Notes: generated by a model not told the origin, from the sequence alone. A stretch of DNA of 64,000 nucleotides from Pseudorhizobium xiangyangii (GCF_020531965.1 NZ_JAJAWH010000013.1:1-64000), one strand, 5' to 3'; positions 45,273 through 54,669 are shown, counted from the first letter of the stretch. Numbers and translations are program-made.

Positions 45273-46406
45273 TTAGCTTCCAGTCGGTGCAACGACCGCT
45301 GTCATCAGATCGTCGTTCCATTCACCGGTGACCTTGAAGTGAGCGGCTGCGCCCAGTTCAAAAGCTTCGATCAGGTTGTGGTTCACGTAGGCGTAGATGC
45401 CGGGCTGCTCGAAGGTGTAGAATGCTGCGCCGGCGGTGCCGCCCGGGATAAACCAGGTTTCCTGGTCGACATCCGGTGGGTTGCGGAACTTGCCGGTTGC
45501 CCAAACATAGTCACCGTGGCCGCCGATCAGGTGTGGACGCGTGTCCCGGTTGGCCTGCGAATGGATGATCAGGACCTTTTCGCCAACGGCGGCTTCAAGT
45601 GCCTTCTCGCCGGTCAGGGCACCAACAGCGCCGTTGAAGACGATGTGGCTCGGGGTCAGCGTGCGCATGACGGCAAGCGTATCCGCATACGATTCGCCCA
45701 AGCTGTCATACTTCTTGAAGTTACCGTCTTCGCCCCGCGGCACATAGAAGTCCTGCTCGCCGACGTAGTAGGCCCGGTCATAGACCAGATCCTTGCCATG
45801 GCCATCGGTCAGGCCTTCACGTGGCAGCACCATGATGGCGCCGTTCATACCCGAGGTGACGTGCCAAGGCACCATACCGGGAGGTGCGCAGTGGTAGACG
45901 AAGACGCCAGCCTTGGTGGCCTTGAAGCGCAACACTGCCTTTTCGCCTGGGTTGACGATTGTCAGTGCGCCGCCACCCAGGGCTCCGGTCGCCGAATGGA
46001 AGTCGATATTGTGCTGCAGCTCGTTGGTTTCCGGGTTGATGAGCGTCACCTCGACATAGTCGTTCTGGTGGACGACCATCATCGGGCCGGGAACCGATCC
46101 ATCGAATGTCATCGCATGGATTTCAGTACCCTTGTCATCGATGACCAGCTTCTTTTCCTGGATGGTCAGCGTGAATTCAACGATCTTCGGCGGGCCGTCT
46201 GCCTTCTGGGTATGCGCATGGACGAACGGGGGCTTTAACAGTTCGAGTTTCACGCGCTTAAGTGACGACAGATCGGTGGGGGTAGTCACGGGTGCGACCT
46301 CTTCATTCGCTTGTGCAAACGAAGCTGTGACAATCGGACCAATAGCACCGGCAATGGCGGCACCGGCCAACATCGAGCGTCTGGTCAGGTTAAACTGCTG
46401 GGTCAT
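45273..46406 (-). CDS. nirK: Copper-containing nitrite reductase (NO-forming)
   Basis: Periplasmic enzyme reducing nitrite to nitric oxide. 377 residues with a twin-arginine signal ([14 protein letters not shown]), two cupredoxin domains, type-1 copper ligands in [16 protein letters not shown] (His172, Cys173, His182, Met187) and His132/His137 in [13 protein letters not shown] at 46406 has AGGAG eight bases upstream; the longer frame to 46454 adds a non-signal extension. It is divergent from nnrS and shares with it a region containing a perfect NnrR box. Confidence 0.97.
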   Translation of the reverse strand: MTQQFNLTRRSMLAGAAIAGAIGPIVTASFAQANEEVAPVTTPTDLSSLKRVKLELLKPPFVHAHTQKADGPPKIVEFTLTIQEKKLVIDDKGTEIHAMTFDGSVPGPMMVVHQNDYVEVTLINPETNELQHNIDFHSATGALGGGALTIVNPGEKAVLRFKATKAGVFVYHCAPPGMVPWHVTSGMNGAIMVLPREGLTDGHGKDLVYDRAYYVGEQDFYVPRGEDGNFKKYDSLGESYADTLAVMRTLTPSHIVFNGAVGALTGEKALEAAVGEKVLIIHSQANRDTRPHLIGGHGDYVWATGKFRNPPDVDQETWFIPGGTAGAAFYTFEQPGIYAYVNHNLIEAFELGAAAHFKVTGEWNDDLMTAVVAPTGS

Positions 46407-46484
46407 CGTCTTTCTCCTAGACTGGGAGCGAAGATTTCTCCGCTTCCCTGACAACCAAGGTAGTATTGCTTCTCATAAGCATCT

Positions 46485-46498
46485 TTGATCGGGAACAA
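46485..46498. promoter_or_regulatory. Degenerate FNR-like site upstream of nirK
   Basis: TTGAT-CGGG-AACAA matches the FNR consensus TTGAT-N4-ATCAA except at one base of the second arm. It lies 33 bp from the perfect NnrR box (46518-46531) and could add oxygen control to nirK, but the match may be chance. Confidence 0.4.
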
Positions 46499-46517
46499 AT
46501 ATTGCCGGTCTTTTTGC

Positions 46518-46531
46518 TTGCGTATTCGCAA
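46518..46531. promoter_or_regulatory. NnrR/FNR-type box between nirK and nnrS
   Basis: TTGCG-TATT-CGCAA, a perfect 14-bp palindrome of the NnrR/FNR class, centred 56 or more bases upstream of nnrS and about 118 bases upstream of nirK. For an activator at -41.5, start points at about 46483 (nirK) or 46566 (nnrS) would fit. It is the best-conserved operator in the window. Confidence 0.8.
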
Positions 46532-46587
46532 AGAGGTTTCGACACCCGCGCAATAGACAAAGATCAAGATAAGAAGGAGTTTTCATC

Positions 46588-47799
46588 ATGATCTTTGGAT
46601 CCGTTGATCGGACCAAAAAAGGCGGCATACCGCGCGGCTTGTCGCAAACGGCGCCTATCCTGTTCTGTTACGGTTTCCGGCCGTTTTTCCTAGGGGCCGC
46701 TATTTGGGCCGTTGTCGTGATGGCTTTGTGGATCGCCAGCCTGACCGGTGTGATTGCGATAGCAGAAGACTACGGTCCAACGCACTGGCACGCCCATGAA
46801 ATGCTTTTTGGATACTCGTCCGCAGTGCTTGCCGGCTTCCTGCTGACGGCCGTTCCCAACTGGACGGGGCGGCTGCCGGTATCGGGCTGGCCGCTGTTTT
46901 TCCTGTTCGCTCTGTGGGTCGCCGGCCGGCTGGTTTTCCTCCTGCCCGACGTGGCGGGCGGAGCAGCAGCGGTGGTTGACAGCCTGTTTCTACCGGTCCT
47001 GCTTCTAATCTGCATCCGGGAAGTCGTGGCGGGCAGGAAGTGGAAGGACCTGAAGGTGATGAGCGGCCTGCTCGCGCTTTCCGCAGGAAATATCCTCTTC
47101 CACCTGGAAGTTATCCGTGGAGGGCATCCGGATGTGGCGATCAAACTCGCCGTGTCGGCCTACGTGCTCCTCGTGATGATTGTCGGGGGCCGGATCATCC
47201 CGAGCTTCACCCGCAACTGGATCAACAAGAGCGGACGGACGGATTTTCCCGCGCCCTATGACAGGTTCGACAGCGCAGCGATCGTGACGGGAGTTGCCGC
47301 TCTCGCGGCCTGGATCATCCTGCCGCCAGGTCCATGGGTCGCTCTGCTGACGGGAGCCGCATTTCTGATGCAATTCGCTCGTCTGACCCGCTGGCGAGGC
47401 TGGACGGTGACAGACGAACACCTCGTCACGGTACTGCACGTCGCCTATTTCTTCGTGCCACTCGGCTTCCTGGGCCTCACACTTTCAGCACTCGAACTGG
47501 TTTCGCCGATGGCGGCCCTGCATGTGCTGACGGTCGGAACAGTCGCATCCATGATGCTCGCCGTCATGACGCGGGCCACGCGCGGCCATACCGGACGTGT
47601 CCTGACAGCGTCAACGACGACATCGCTTGCCTACGCAGCGATAATTCTCGCAGCGCTGCTTCGTCCGGCCGCAGATTTCTTTCCCGGCCAGACCCCGACG
47701 CTCTATGCGGCATCCGGTCTCGCCTGGCTCGTAGCGTTTAGCCTGTATCTGATCGAATATGGGCCGATGCTGGCCAAGGTTCGCCGGAAAATCGGCTGA
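46588..47799 (+). CDS. nnrS: NnrS family membrane protein
   Basis: 403 residues with about twelve membrane helices and conserved His/Met-bearing segments such as THWHAHEMLFGYSSAVLAGF and HVLTVGTVASMMLAVMTRAT followed by RGHTGR. NnrS is a haem- and copper-containing membrane protein found with denitrification genes and linked to protection from nitric oxide or nitrosative stress. It is divergent from nirK, with an NnrR box between. Confidence 0.95.
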   Translation: MIFGSVDRTKKGGIPRGLSQTAPILFCYGFRPFFLGAAIWAVVVMALWIASLTGVIAIAEDYGPTHWHAHEMLFGYSSAVLAGFLLTAVPNWTGRLPVSGWPLFFLFALWVAGRLVFLLPDVAGGAAAVVDSLFLPVLLLICIREVVAGRKWKDLKVMSGLLALSAGNILFHLEVIRGGHPDVAIKLAVSAYVLLVMIVGGRIIPSFTRNWINKSGRTDFPAPYDRFDSAAIVTGVAALAAWIILPPGPWVALLTGAAFLMQFARLTRWRGWTVTDEHLVTVLHVAYFFVPLGFLGLTLSALELVSPMAALHVLTVGTVASMMLAVMTRATRGHTGRVLTASTTTSLAYAAIILAALLRPAADFFPGQTPTLYAASGLAWLVAFSLYLIEYGPMLAKVRRKIG

Positions 47800-47810
47800 C
47801 AACAACAATA

Positions 47811-47829
47811 GGGCCGCATTGCGCGGCCC
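47811..47829. terminator. Bidirectional hairpin between nnrS and DUF59 gene
   Basis: GGGCCGC and GCGGCCC pair around a short loop in the 40-bp gap of two convergent genes. Downstream bases are TTCC rather than a long T-run. Confidence 0.6.
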
Positions 47830-47839
47830 TTCCTCCACC

Positions 47840-48133
47840 TCACGGCTCCATCATTCCAGGGTGCCAGCGCGGCTCATGGACCAGTTGCACGTCGACTGAG
47901 AAAACCCCTGTAACAGCCTGTGCGGCATAGCGCACCGCATCGACAATAAATCCTGACGCTGGACATCCGGGCGTCGTTGTCGTCATGACGATACGGACTT
48001 CGCCTGTATCGCTCGCGTCGATGAGATAGATCAAACCAAGCCCGACAATGTCGCGGCCGAGCTCCGGATCGATCACATCCTGAAGGCCGGCGCGAATCCT
48101 TGTCGCAAGGTCGGTTTCGATCTCCTCAGTCAT
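47840..48133 (-). CDS. MIP18/DUF59 family metal-sulfur cluster assembly protein
   Basis: 97 residues with the PaaD/MIP18 fold: LQDVIDPELGRDIVGLGLIY and MTTTTPGCPASGFIVDAVRY, including the conserved TTPGCP cysteine motif. Relatives act in Fe-S cluster assembly or repair. Start choice is uncertain: ATGs at 48133, 48142 and 48151 are in frame, and 48133 overlaps the upstream stop by eight bases. It is the last gene of the four-gene operon 50297 to 47840, next to nnrS. A nitrosative Fe-S repair role is inferred only. Confidence 0.85.
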   Translation of the reverse strand: MTEEIETDLATRIRAGLQDVIDPELGRDIVGLGLIYLIDASDTGEVRIVMTTTTPGCPASGFIVDAVRYAAQAVTGVFSVDVQLVHEPRWHPGMMEP

Positions 48134-48653
48134 GGCCTTCATTTTCTTCATCTCCGACGCGAATCATGATGCGATAGAACGTGCCGCCAGCATCAAAATT
48201 ACCGACCCATTGATGTCCGCGCCGTGTCAGCTCCGGGAAGAGGAAAAGCGGCTCCCGTGAGAGAACCGCGAAAATGACCTCGCCAGGATCAAGCCGTTCC
48301 GCTTCTGCGAGCAGGCGTACCATTGGCTCGGGAGGATCCAGGTCCGAGAGATCGAGGTCGATGGAAGGCTCAGGCCAGAGGTCGGGCGAGACGACGTCTT
48401 CGGAATGCTGGAGGTTAATGGCTTCCTTCGGCAGGAAGCGCACCTCAAAACCACCGTCGGGCAGTTCTTCCAGTTCATAGTCGAAGCCGCGGCGCTCCAT
48501 CACCGAGAAAAGCGGCTGGGGTCGGAAGGGTGCTATGAGCCGGAAGCCCTCGCCCGGCGCTAGGTCATCGACAGTTCCCATGATGGCCTGGAAAGGCTCC
48601 CCGCCCGATGCGAGGATGGGCCGGACGTCCAATGTCTTGAAACCGATGGCCAT
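48126..48653 (-). CDS. Tandem DUF2249 domain protein
   Basis: 175 residues holding two DUF2249-like halves, each starting with a short strand (FKTLDVRPILASG and IDLDLSDLDPPEPMVRLL) followed by PGE and a closing ferredoxin/TusA-like strand (PQPLFSVMERRGFDYE; EPLFLFPELTRRGHQWVG). DUF2249 resembles SirA/TusA. ATG at 48653 has AAGGA seven bases upstream; ATG at 48659 overlaps the previous stop. It lies between a membrane protein gene and the DUF59 gene in a denitrification-linked operon. Function is not established. Confidence 0.82.
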   Translation of the reverse strand: MAIGFKTLDVRPILASGGEPFQAIMGTVDDLAPGEGFRLIAPFRPQPLFSVMERRGFDYELEELPDGGFEVRFLPKEAINLQHSEDVVSPDLWPEPSIDLDLSDLDPPEPMVRLLAEAERLDPGEVIFAVLSREPLFLFPELTRRGHQWVGNFDAGGTFYRIMIRVGDEENEGHD

Positions 48654-48655
48654 GA

Positions 48656-50014
48656 TCATTTCCTTTTAATCGGGGTGGGCAGGAAGAGAGGTGGATGCTG
48701 CAGGTTCTCTCCGTCTGCTGCTGGCGCAATAGCAACATACGAAAGCTTGCGAGTTCGTGCGAGTTCGATAACCAGGGCCGCCACGGCAATCAACTGGATC
48801 AGGGCAGCGAGGCGGAAAAGCAGCGGCATCTCCAGGAGCAGAGCGAGTACCGAAGCTGCGACGCAACCGGCATACAGGTAGAACCAGGAGCTGGCTCGTC
48901 TCTCGTTGATGAGATCCTGGATGCGGGGAACCGGCTTTCGCCCGAGAACGGGACCGTAGTACTCAAGCCAGGTGATGAAGGCGACGATCTTGTAGAGTTG
49001 GCCGAGGCCGAGCACGGTCAACCAACCGAAAGCGATCAGATAGACCAAGGCGCCTATCTGGGAGGCGAGCGTTCCGGACAAGGAGAGGAACAGGAAGAGG
49101 CCGATCGCCAGCATCAATGCGCCAACGGCAACGGCGCTCATCTGCGTGTTCAGTTCGAGCGATCGGCGTTTTCTCTGCCGATAGATGTTCACGACGTCAT
49201 AGGCGAAGAGACACGCGGCAATGATGGCGATGGCGATGGCAGCATGGACACCGGCCGTCGCGTCCAGGCCGTAAGCCGCCACGGGGATTGCCACGATGAC
49301 GGCCAGCACTGCCACCGTCAAAAACAGCCATGCGGCACTAGTGGTCCGACGATCGATCTCGGGCGCCAGGAGAAACATTGCGAGCATCCGATAACTGACA
49401 CCGAAAGCGCTGACGCTCATCCATCCGATCAGTCCCAGAAAGGCGTGAAGCGAGAGACCGTTCACCAACAACTGGTCGAGGAAGGACGCTTCGATCACGC
49501 CGGAGAGATCGAGCGCAAAGCTGACGCCGAGAATTGCGGTTGCTGTCAGCGCTACGAGGCCGGTGGCGACAAACCGGGCAGGCAAACCGATTGGTCGCGC
49601 CGACAGTAGCGTACCACCCACCATGTAGACGACAAAACCGAAACCCGCGGCGAGGAACATGCCGCCAACGGGAAGGAGAACGAGCCCGCCATCGAAATAG
49701 CCGGCGAGGTGCACGAAGCCGCAAACGAGACAGAGCAGTCCCGCGATCAACAGCAGGAGTGCGTGAAGAGCGAGGTCCGGTGCGTGCAGGGGCTTCGACA
49801 CGAGGACCGGAACGAACTGCAGCAGAGCGCCGCAGAACAGCAATCCAAGCCAGCCGATGGCGAATATATGAACCACGACCAGCGTCTCGGGTGCCTCGAT
49901 CGGCAGGACAGGAAAACCGAATCCGGCGGCGAAAAGCGCTTCCCCCCCTAGTAGGAAGAAAAGTGCGGCCGCGAAATAAGACATTGTCCAGCGGGAGATC
50001 GAGGCACCGGTCAT
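48656..50014 (-). CDS. Multi-pass membrane protein, haem-copper oxidase/NnrS-like
   Basis: 452 residues with about twelve hydrophobic helices and several conserved histidines inside membrane segments (VVVHIFAIGWLGLLFCGALL, LSLHAFLGLIGWMSVSAFG, CGFVHLAGYF). The pattern recalls haem-copper oxidase subunit I or NorB-like proteins without their full ligand set. The ATG at 50014 starts the hydrophobic region after a short MTGASISRW lead; the frame extends to 50206 through non-coding-like residues. It stands in an operon with DUF2249 and DUF59 genes. I do not assign an activity. Confidence 0.78.
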   Translation of the reverse strand: MTGASISRWTMSYFAAALFFLLGGEALFAAGFGFPVLPIEAPETLVVVHIFAIGWLGLLFCGALLQFVPVLVSKPLHAPDLALHALLLLIAGLLCLVCGFVHLAGYFDGGLVLLPVGGMFLAAGFGFVVYMVGGTLLSARPIGLPARFVATGLVALTATAILGVSFALDLSGVIEASFLDQLLVNGLSLHAFLGLIGWMSVSAFGVSYRMLAMFLLAPEIDRRTTSAAWLFLTVAVLAVIVAIPVAAYGLDATAGVHAAIAIAIIAACLFAYDVVNIYRQRKRRSLELNTQMSAVAVGALMLAIGLFLFLSLSGTLASQIGALVYLIAFGWLTVLGLGQLYKIVAFITWLEYYGPVLGRKPVPRIQDLINERRASSWFYLYAGCVAASVLALLLEMPLLFRLAALIQLIAVAALVIELARTRKLSYVAIAPAADGENLQHPPLFLPTPIKRK

Positions 50015-50024
50015 GGCCGATCCG

Positions 50025-50297
50025 TCAGTCGCCGCAGCAGCAGTCGCACCCGGAACTCTTGGCGCGGGTGATCTCGACACGCCAGGTCTCTGGTCCCTGC
50101 TCGAGATAGGCCCAGTCGAACTGCTCCGGATAGCGGCTTTCAATCTGATAGTGCAAAGGACGGGGGTCATGATCGCTGGCGACATGCATGGACGTGCCCG
50201 GCTCAAGCGAGGTCAGCACGCCGAAAATGCGCGGATGGCGCTCTGCAGGGGGCAGGACGCGTACGTCGATCAGCGGAATCTCGGATGTGTTCGGCAT
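50025..50297 (-). CDS. DUF2249 protein with Cys-rich tail
   Basis: 90 residues: IPLIDVRVLPPAERHPRIFG, an FGVLTSLEPGTSMHVASDHD segment with LHYQIESRYP, and a C-terminal CDCCCGD cluster that could bind metal. ATG at 50297 is chosen; the frame to 50375 adds nothing domain-like. It is the first gene of the leftward operon through 47840 and faces hemN, with a 220-bp shared upstream region containing FNR-like sites. Confidence 0.82.
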   Translation of the reverse strand: MPNTSEIPLIDVRVLPPAERHPRIFGVLTSLEPGTSMHVASDHDPRPLHYQIESRYPEQFDWAYLEQGPETWRVEITRAKSSGCDCCCGD

Positions 50298-50389
50298 ATA
50301 TCTCTTTCCGAAGGCCTGATTGATCATCCCGGGAGAGCAGGCCGGCTCTTCCCAATTCCCCACATTACTTCTCATCCCGACAATTCAAT

Positions 50390-50403
50390 TTGTGGTGCGA
50401 CAA
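50390..50403. promoter_or_regulatory. Possible second FNR-like site ahead of the DUF2249 operon
   Basis: TTGTG-GTGC-GACAA is an imperfect 14-bp palindrome of the FNR class, 93 bases from the DUF2249 start. It is weaker than the hemN-side box. Confidence 0.35.
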
Positions 50404-50446
50404 ACAACCGCGAATTGGCAGCTACCGCCGGCCGCGAACCTAGTAA

Positions 50447-50460
50447 TTGACATTGCGCAA
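50447..50460. promoter_or_regulatory. FNR/NnrR-type box upstream of hemN
   Basis: TTGAC-ATTG-CGCAA, a 14-bp FNR-class site centred about 64 bases before the hemN ATG at 50518. FnrN-type control of hemN is well known in rhizobia. Confidence 0.7.
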
Positions 50461-50517
50461 AGACCTCGTCGCGCATGCCCGATACCTCCTTTTGCAAGAC
50501 GAACGAAAGGAATGACG

Positions 50518-51870
50518 ATGTCCCAGACAATCGTGGAGAAATACGGCGAGGCGCGGCTACCCCGGTATACGAGCTATCCGACCGCCCCGAATTTCAGCGC
50601 GGACGTGACACCCGGCATGTATGCGGACTGGTTGCAGGCAATTCCTTCCGAGCAGCCGACATCCCTCTATCTTCACATCCCGTTCTGTCGCTCCATGTGC
50701 TGGTATTGCGGCTGTCACACCACGATCACCGAGAAGGACAAGCCAATCCTCGACTACCTCGAGGTCCTTCACCGGGAGATCGACCTGATCGCCAATGCGC
50801 GCGGGCGCAGTTTCAATATCGGTGAGATCCACTTCGGCGGCGGCACACCCACCATCATCCAGCCGGCTGAGTTCATCGCCCTGATGGATGCAATGCGCAA
50901 CAGGCTCGGCTTCGCCGCACAGGTCAACGCAGCCGTGGAGATCGATCCGCGTCGGATGCAGCCCGGGATGGCGGATGCGCTTGGACAGTCCGGCATAACG
51001 CGGGCCAGCCTCGGCGTGCAGAGCTTCGACCCGAAAGTGCAGAAGGCGATCAATCGCATCCAGACGGCGGAAACGACGCTGACGACAGTGGAGAGCCTGC
51101 GAAAGAACGGCATCCAGGCAATCAACTTCGACCTAATCTACGGATTGCCGTACCAGACCGTGGAATCCTGTGTCGAGACGGTGGACGTCGCCGTCGCGAT
51201 GCGGCCGGATCGCTTCGCGGTGTTCGGCTACGCCCATATCCCGAGCTTCAAGAAACACCAGAGACTGATCGACGAGGCAGCCCTCCCCGATGCACGGGGG
51301 CGGCACGCCCAGGCGGAAGCGATCGCGCAACGCCTCGTCGAGGCCGGTTACGAGCAGATCGGCCTCGACCATTTCGCACTGCCGCAGGACGACCTTGCGA
51401 TCGCCCAGGGCGAAGGGCGCCTGCATCGGAATTTCCAGGGCTATACAACGGACTCCTGCAAGACCCTTATCGGGCTCGGCGCCTCGGCCATCGGCAAGTT
51501 CGGCCAGGGCTACCACCAGAACGAGGTGCCGCCAGGCCTTTACGCCAGCCGTGTTTCGTCCGGCGAGCTGCCCACTGCAAAGATCTACGGCCTGACTGCG
51601 GAAGACCGATTGAGGGCCGACGTGATCGAACGGCTGATGTGCGACTTCACGGTCGATATCGGCGCTCTTTGTGCCGCACACGGTTTTGATCCCGACCGGC
51701 TGCTCTTGGAAAACAAGGTTCTCGATGAGCTCGAGAAGGACGGCCTGATCCAGCGGGACAATGCCGTGGTCCGTGTGGACGACAGGCATCGCTTCGTGGT
51801 CCGTGCGGTGGCAGCCGCGTTCGACGCCTATCTGGACGCATCGAAGCGCACCTACAGCAAAGCCGCCTGA
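50518..51870 (+). CDS. hemN: Oxygen-independent coproporphyrinogen III dehydrogenase
   Basis: Radical SAM enzyme converting coproporphyrinogen III to protoporphyrinogen IX without oxygen, needed for haem under denitrification. 450 residues with the cluster motif at Cys57, Cys61, Cys64 (FCRSMCWYCGCH), FGGGTPTIIQ and ASLGVQSFDPKVQKAINR. ATG at 50518 has AAGGA six bases upstream; the frame extends to 50320. A strong terminator follows at 51897-51932. Confidence 0.96.
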   Translation: MSQTIVEKYGEARLPRYTSYPTAPNFSADVTPGMYADWLQAIPSEQPTSLYLHIPFCRSMCWYCGCHTTITEKDKPILDYLEVLHREIDLIANARGRSFNIGEIHFGGGTPTIIQPAEFIALMDAMRNRLGFAAQVNAAVEIDPRRMQPGMADALGQSGITRASLGVQSFDPKVQKAINRIQTAETTLTTVESLRKNGIQAINFDLIYGLPYQTVESCVETVDVAVAMRPDRFAVFGYAHIPSFKKHQRLIDEAALPDARGRHAQAEAIAQRLVEAGYEQIGLDHFALPQDDLAIAQGEGRLHRNFQGYTTDSCKTLIGLGASAIGKFGQGYHQNEVPPGLYASRVSSGELPTAKIYGLTAEDRLRADVIERLMCDFTVDIGALCAAHGFDPDRLLLENKVLDELEKDGLIQRDNAVVRVDDRHRFVVRAVAAAFDAYLDASKRTYSKAA

Positions 51871-51896
51871 TCCATAAAGAATGATGCGGTTAACAG

Positions 51897-51932
51897 AAAG
51901 AGCCCGGTAGGGGATGTCCTTCCGGGCTCTTT
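51897..51932. terminator. Bidirectional intrinsic terminator between hemN and norD
   Basis: AAAGAGCCCGG and CCGGGCTCTTT form a perfect 11-bp stem with T/A flanks on both sides, between convergent hemN and norD. Confidence 0.92.
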
Positions 51933-51950
51933 CGTGCGGCCAAACCTCTC

Positions 51951-53849
51951 CTAGACGGTTAGGCCGCGATAGATGGCCGGCAGGGCCGCCGGCAACCTTG
52001 AGATATCTCCCACCATGGCGAAGCCGTTGCGCCCGAACATGACCGGCAAATAGCTCTGCGCATCCCGATCGACCGTAACAGCGAAGACCTTGGTGCCGGA
52101 CCGGCGCGCTTCCTGAACGGCACGGCGGCTATCCTCGAGCGCAAACCTGCCCTCGTAGTGGTCTATGTCATTTGGCTTTCCATCCGTCAGCACAAGCAGA
52201 AGCTTGGTCCGGTTCGGTCGTTTCTGGAGTTCCGCCGTCGAATGTCTCAGGGCCGCACCGAGGCGGGTGTAGTATCCGGGCTTCAGGGCTCCGATGCGAT
52301 TTTCGACTGCAGGGCCTGTAAGCTCATCGAAAGCCTTGACGGTTTCAACGCGAACCCACGACCGTCGCCTTGACGTGAACGTCAGGATCGAATGGTCCGT
52401 GCCGATGGCCGCAAGACCCTGCGACAGGACAAGCAATGCCTCTTTTTCGACGTCCAGCACCCGGCGGTTGTCGATCCAGGCATCGGTGGACAGCGAGACG
52501 TCGACCAGAATGGTCACGGCGAGATCCGATGCGTGAGGACGGCTCATCATGTGGATGCGGTCGCTTCCCTGCCCCCCGGCAGCCAGGTCCGTGCGCGACC
52601 GCACGACGGCATCCATGTCCAGCTCCGCGCCGTCCAGTTGTGCCTTGAGCAGCTCATTGCGGGGGCGAAGGATCTCGAACTGGCGTCGTACCTTTTTCAC
52701 CAGCCGACGTGTCTCGTCCCCCTGCACGAGAGCGTCACCTTTTTCTGATGCGGGGGCGGCGAAAACCCTGCAATAGTCCTTGAGGTAAGCACCTTTGCGG
52801 TAGTCCCATTCGGGATAACTCAGATCGGCTTCGATCTGCGCAACGTCGAGCATTTCGGGGGGCAGGTCGAGATCGAAGCGGAAACGCGAGGACGGGCGCT
52901 CGCGTCGCCGCCCCAGGACTATCTCGTCGAGGTCGTCGGCCGCCTTGCCGTCGTCATCGTCCTTGTCGTCGGTGGGACGGTCGACATTGACCATTTCCGC
53001 CATCGCGAGGATCTTCTCGAAGCGGTTTAAAATAAACGGGCTGCGCTCCGACCGTTTGTCGTCCGGCCGCTCGCGTTGGCCCACCAATCGCTTTCGATCG
53101 GCAGATGTCTTGGCCTCGCTTAATGGAATATCCGCATCCGCCCCGCCTGGTGCGGTTTCCTCCGCGGCAAAAAACTGCGGCCATAGTGGAATGTCCATCA
53201 TCGGCAGGTAGCCGGGCGGGGCGGCGCGCGGAAAGATGGACGGGGGCAGTGGATCAACCACGCCGGCACCTACACGCAAGAGGCTGAGAATGCGGTTCTC
53301 AACCAGTTGCTCCACGGGAGGCAGCTTGCTCCTGTGCCTATCCTCGAGCATGGCAGTGCACAGCCGGCGATAGCAGCGTTTCAAGCCGGGGAACGCCTCC
53401 AGCGTCTCCTTCACGGTCTGCGCTGCAGCGTCGATCCGGCACAGATCGTGCACAAGTGGATCGTTGCCGGAAAGGTTCAAAGGAGGGACTGTCGCCAGAT
53501 AAGCGGTCAGCCAGATGTAGAGGTCCCTGTTGAGGCTCCTGTCAGGAAATAGATCCGCCTCCGTCGGAAGCATGACGCGCGCGAAATCCCGCCCGACGCG
53601 TGCCACACGCTCCTCGCCGAGCCCGACCAACTGTCGCAGCTTGAGCCTATGACCGGAAGTCTTCTGCGCCGCCGGCACCAGCTGGCAGGTGCTTTCGCCG
53701 CCGAAGCCACGAAAACATGAGGCGAGGACAGACGAAACCTCGTCAAGCTTCACGGCATGTTCCGGGTAGCGGGGCATGCTGTGGGTCTGCCCGACAAGGC
53801 GGTGCCACGCCTTGCCGACAGTTTCTTCCAATTCCAGGAATTCGAACAT
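51951..53849 (-). CDS. norD: Nitric oxide reductase activation protein NorD
   Basis: 632 residues with a C-terminal von Willebrand A domain; the metal-site motif reads LVDVSLSTDAW and the closing region includes LLLVLTDGKPNDIDHYEG. The N-terminal half is helical and the middle is rich in Asp, Arg and Lys. NorD acts with NorQ in maturing NorCB, possibly metal insertion. It is the last gene of norEFCBQD, 7 bp after norQ. Confidence 0.95.
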   Translation of the reverse strand: MFEFLELEETVGKAWHRLVGQTHSMPRYPEHAVKLDEVSSVLASCFRGFGGESTCQLVPAAQKTSGHRLKLRQLVGLGEERVARVGRDFARVMLPTEADLFPDRSLNRDLYIWLTAYLATVPPLNLSGNDPLVHDLCRIDAAAQTVKETLEAFPGLKRCYRRLCTAMLEDRHRSKLPPVEQLVENRILSLLRVGAGVVDPLPPSIFPRAAPPGYLPMMDIPLWPQFFAAEETAPGGADADIPLSEAKTSADRKRLVGQRERPDDKRSERSPFILNRFEKILAMAEMVNVDRPTDDKDDDDGKAADDLDEIVLGRRRERPSSRFRFDLDLPPEMLDVAQIEADLSYPEWDYRKGAYLKDYCRVFAAPASEKGDALVQGDETRRLVKKVRRQFEILRPRNELLKAQLDGAELDMDAVVRSRTDLAAGGQGSDRIHMMSRPHASDLAVTILVDVSLSTDAWIDNRRVLDVEKEALLVLSQGLAAIGTDHSILTFTSRRRSWVRVETVKAFDELTGPAVENRIGALKPGYYTRLGAALRHSTAELQKRPNRTKLLLVLTDGKPNDIDHYEGRFALEDSRRAVQEARRSGTKVFAVTVDRDAQSYLPVMFGRNGFAMVGDISRLPAALPAIYRGLTV

Positions 53850-53856
53850 GATCGCC

Positions 53857-54669
53857 TCAGGGAATGATCGCGTCAGCTACTTCGCGCAGGGCCTGCCGGA
53901 CATCCGGATCGTCGGTCAGCGGCTCGATCATCGCTGCCAGTATGGCATCGCGCGGGCGCAGCCCACCTTCGATAAGCGAGGCGCAGTAGACCAGCAGGCG
54001 CGTCGAGACACCCTCCTCCAGGTCATGGCCCTTCATCGCGCGAAGTCGATGCGCAAGATTAACGAGGGGCGCAACATGGCGCTCGTCAAGGCCGCTTTCG
54101 GCCGTCACGATCGCTATCTCCTGGTCCTTCGGGAGGAAGTCGAACTCGATCGCCACGAAACGCTGCTTGGTGGACGGCTTCAGGGCCTTCAGAATGCTCT
54201 GATAGCCAGGATTATAGGAAACAACGAGCATGAATTCGGCCGGCGCCTCGAGTATCTCGCCGGTGCGCTCGAGCGGCAGAATGCGGCGATCGTCTGTCAG
54301 CGGGTGTAGAACGACTGCGACGTCCTTGCGGGCCTCGACGATCTCATCGAGGTAGCAGACGCCGCCGCTGCGGACCGCGCGTGTCAACGGCCCGTCAACC
54401 CAGACCGTGTCCCCGCCCTTCAGCAGGTAACGGCCCGTCAGGTCGGCTGCAGCAAGGTCGTCATGGCAGGATACAGTCGACAGAGGCAGGCCAAGTTGTG
54501 CGGCCATATGACTGACGAAGCGGGTCTTTCCACATCCTGTCGGACCCTTGAGGAGCAGCGGCAGCCTGCGCTTCCATGCAAGCTCGAACAGCTCGCACTC
54601 GTTGCTGGCCGGAATGTAGTGGGGCACGAGCCGTTCGCCCTGCGCCGTTGCGGATAAGTTCAAGGTCAT
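53857..54669 (-). CDS. norQ: MoxR-type AAA ATPase NorQ
   Basis: 270 residues of the MoxR/CbbQ/NorQ family: Walker A GPTGCGKT at 42-49, Walker B VCYLDEIVEA and the sensor-like LPLERTGEILEAPAEFMLVV. It works with NorD as a chaperone pair for nitric oxide reductase assembly. It lies 59 bp after norB. Confidence 0.95.
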   Translation of the reverse strand: MTLNLSATAQGERLVPHYIPASNECELFELAWKRRLPLLLKGPTGCGKTRFVSHMAAQLGLPLSTVSCHDDLAAADLTGRYLLKGGDTVWVDGPLTRAVRSGGVCYLDEIVEARKDVAVVLHPLTDDRRILPLERTGEILEAPAEFMLVVSYNPGYQSILKALKPSTKQRFVAIEFDFLPKDQEIAIVTAESGLDERHVAPLVNLAHRLRAMKGHDLEEGVSTRLLVYCASLIEGGLRPRDAILAAMIEPLTDDPDVRQALREVADAIIP

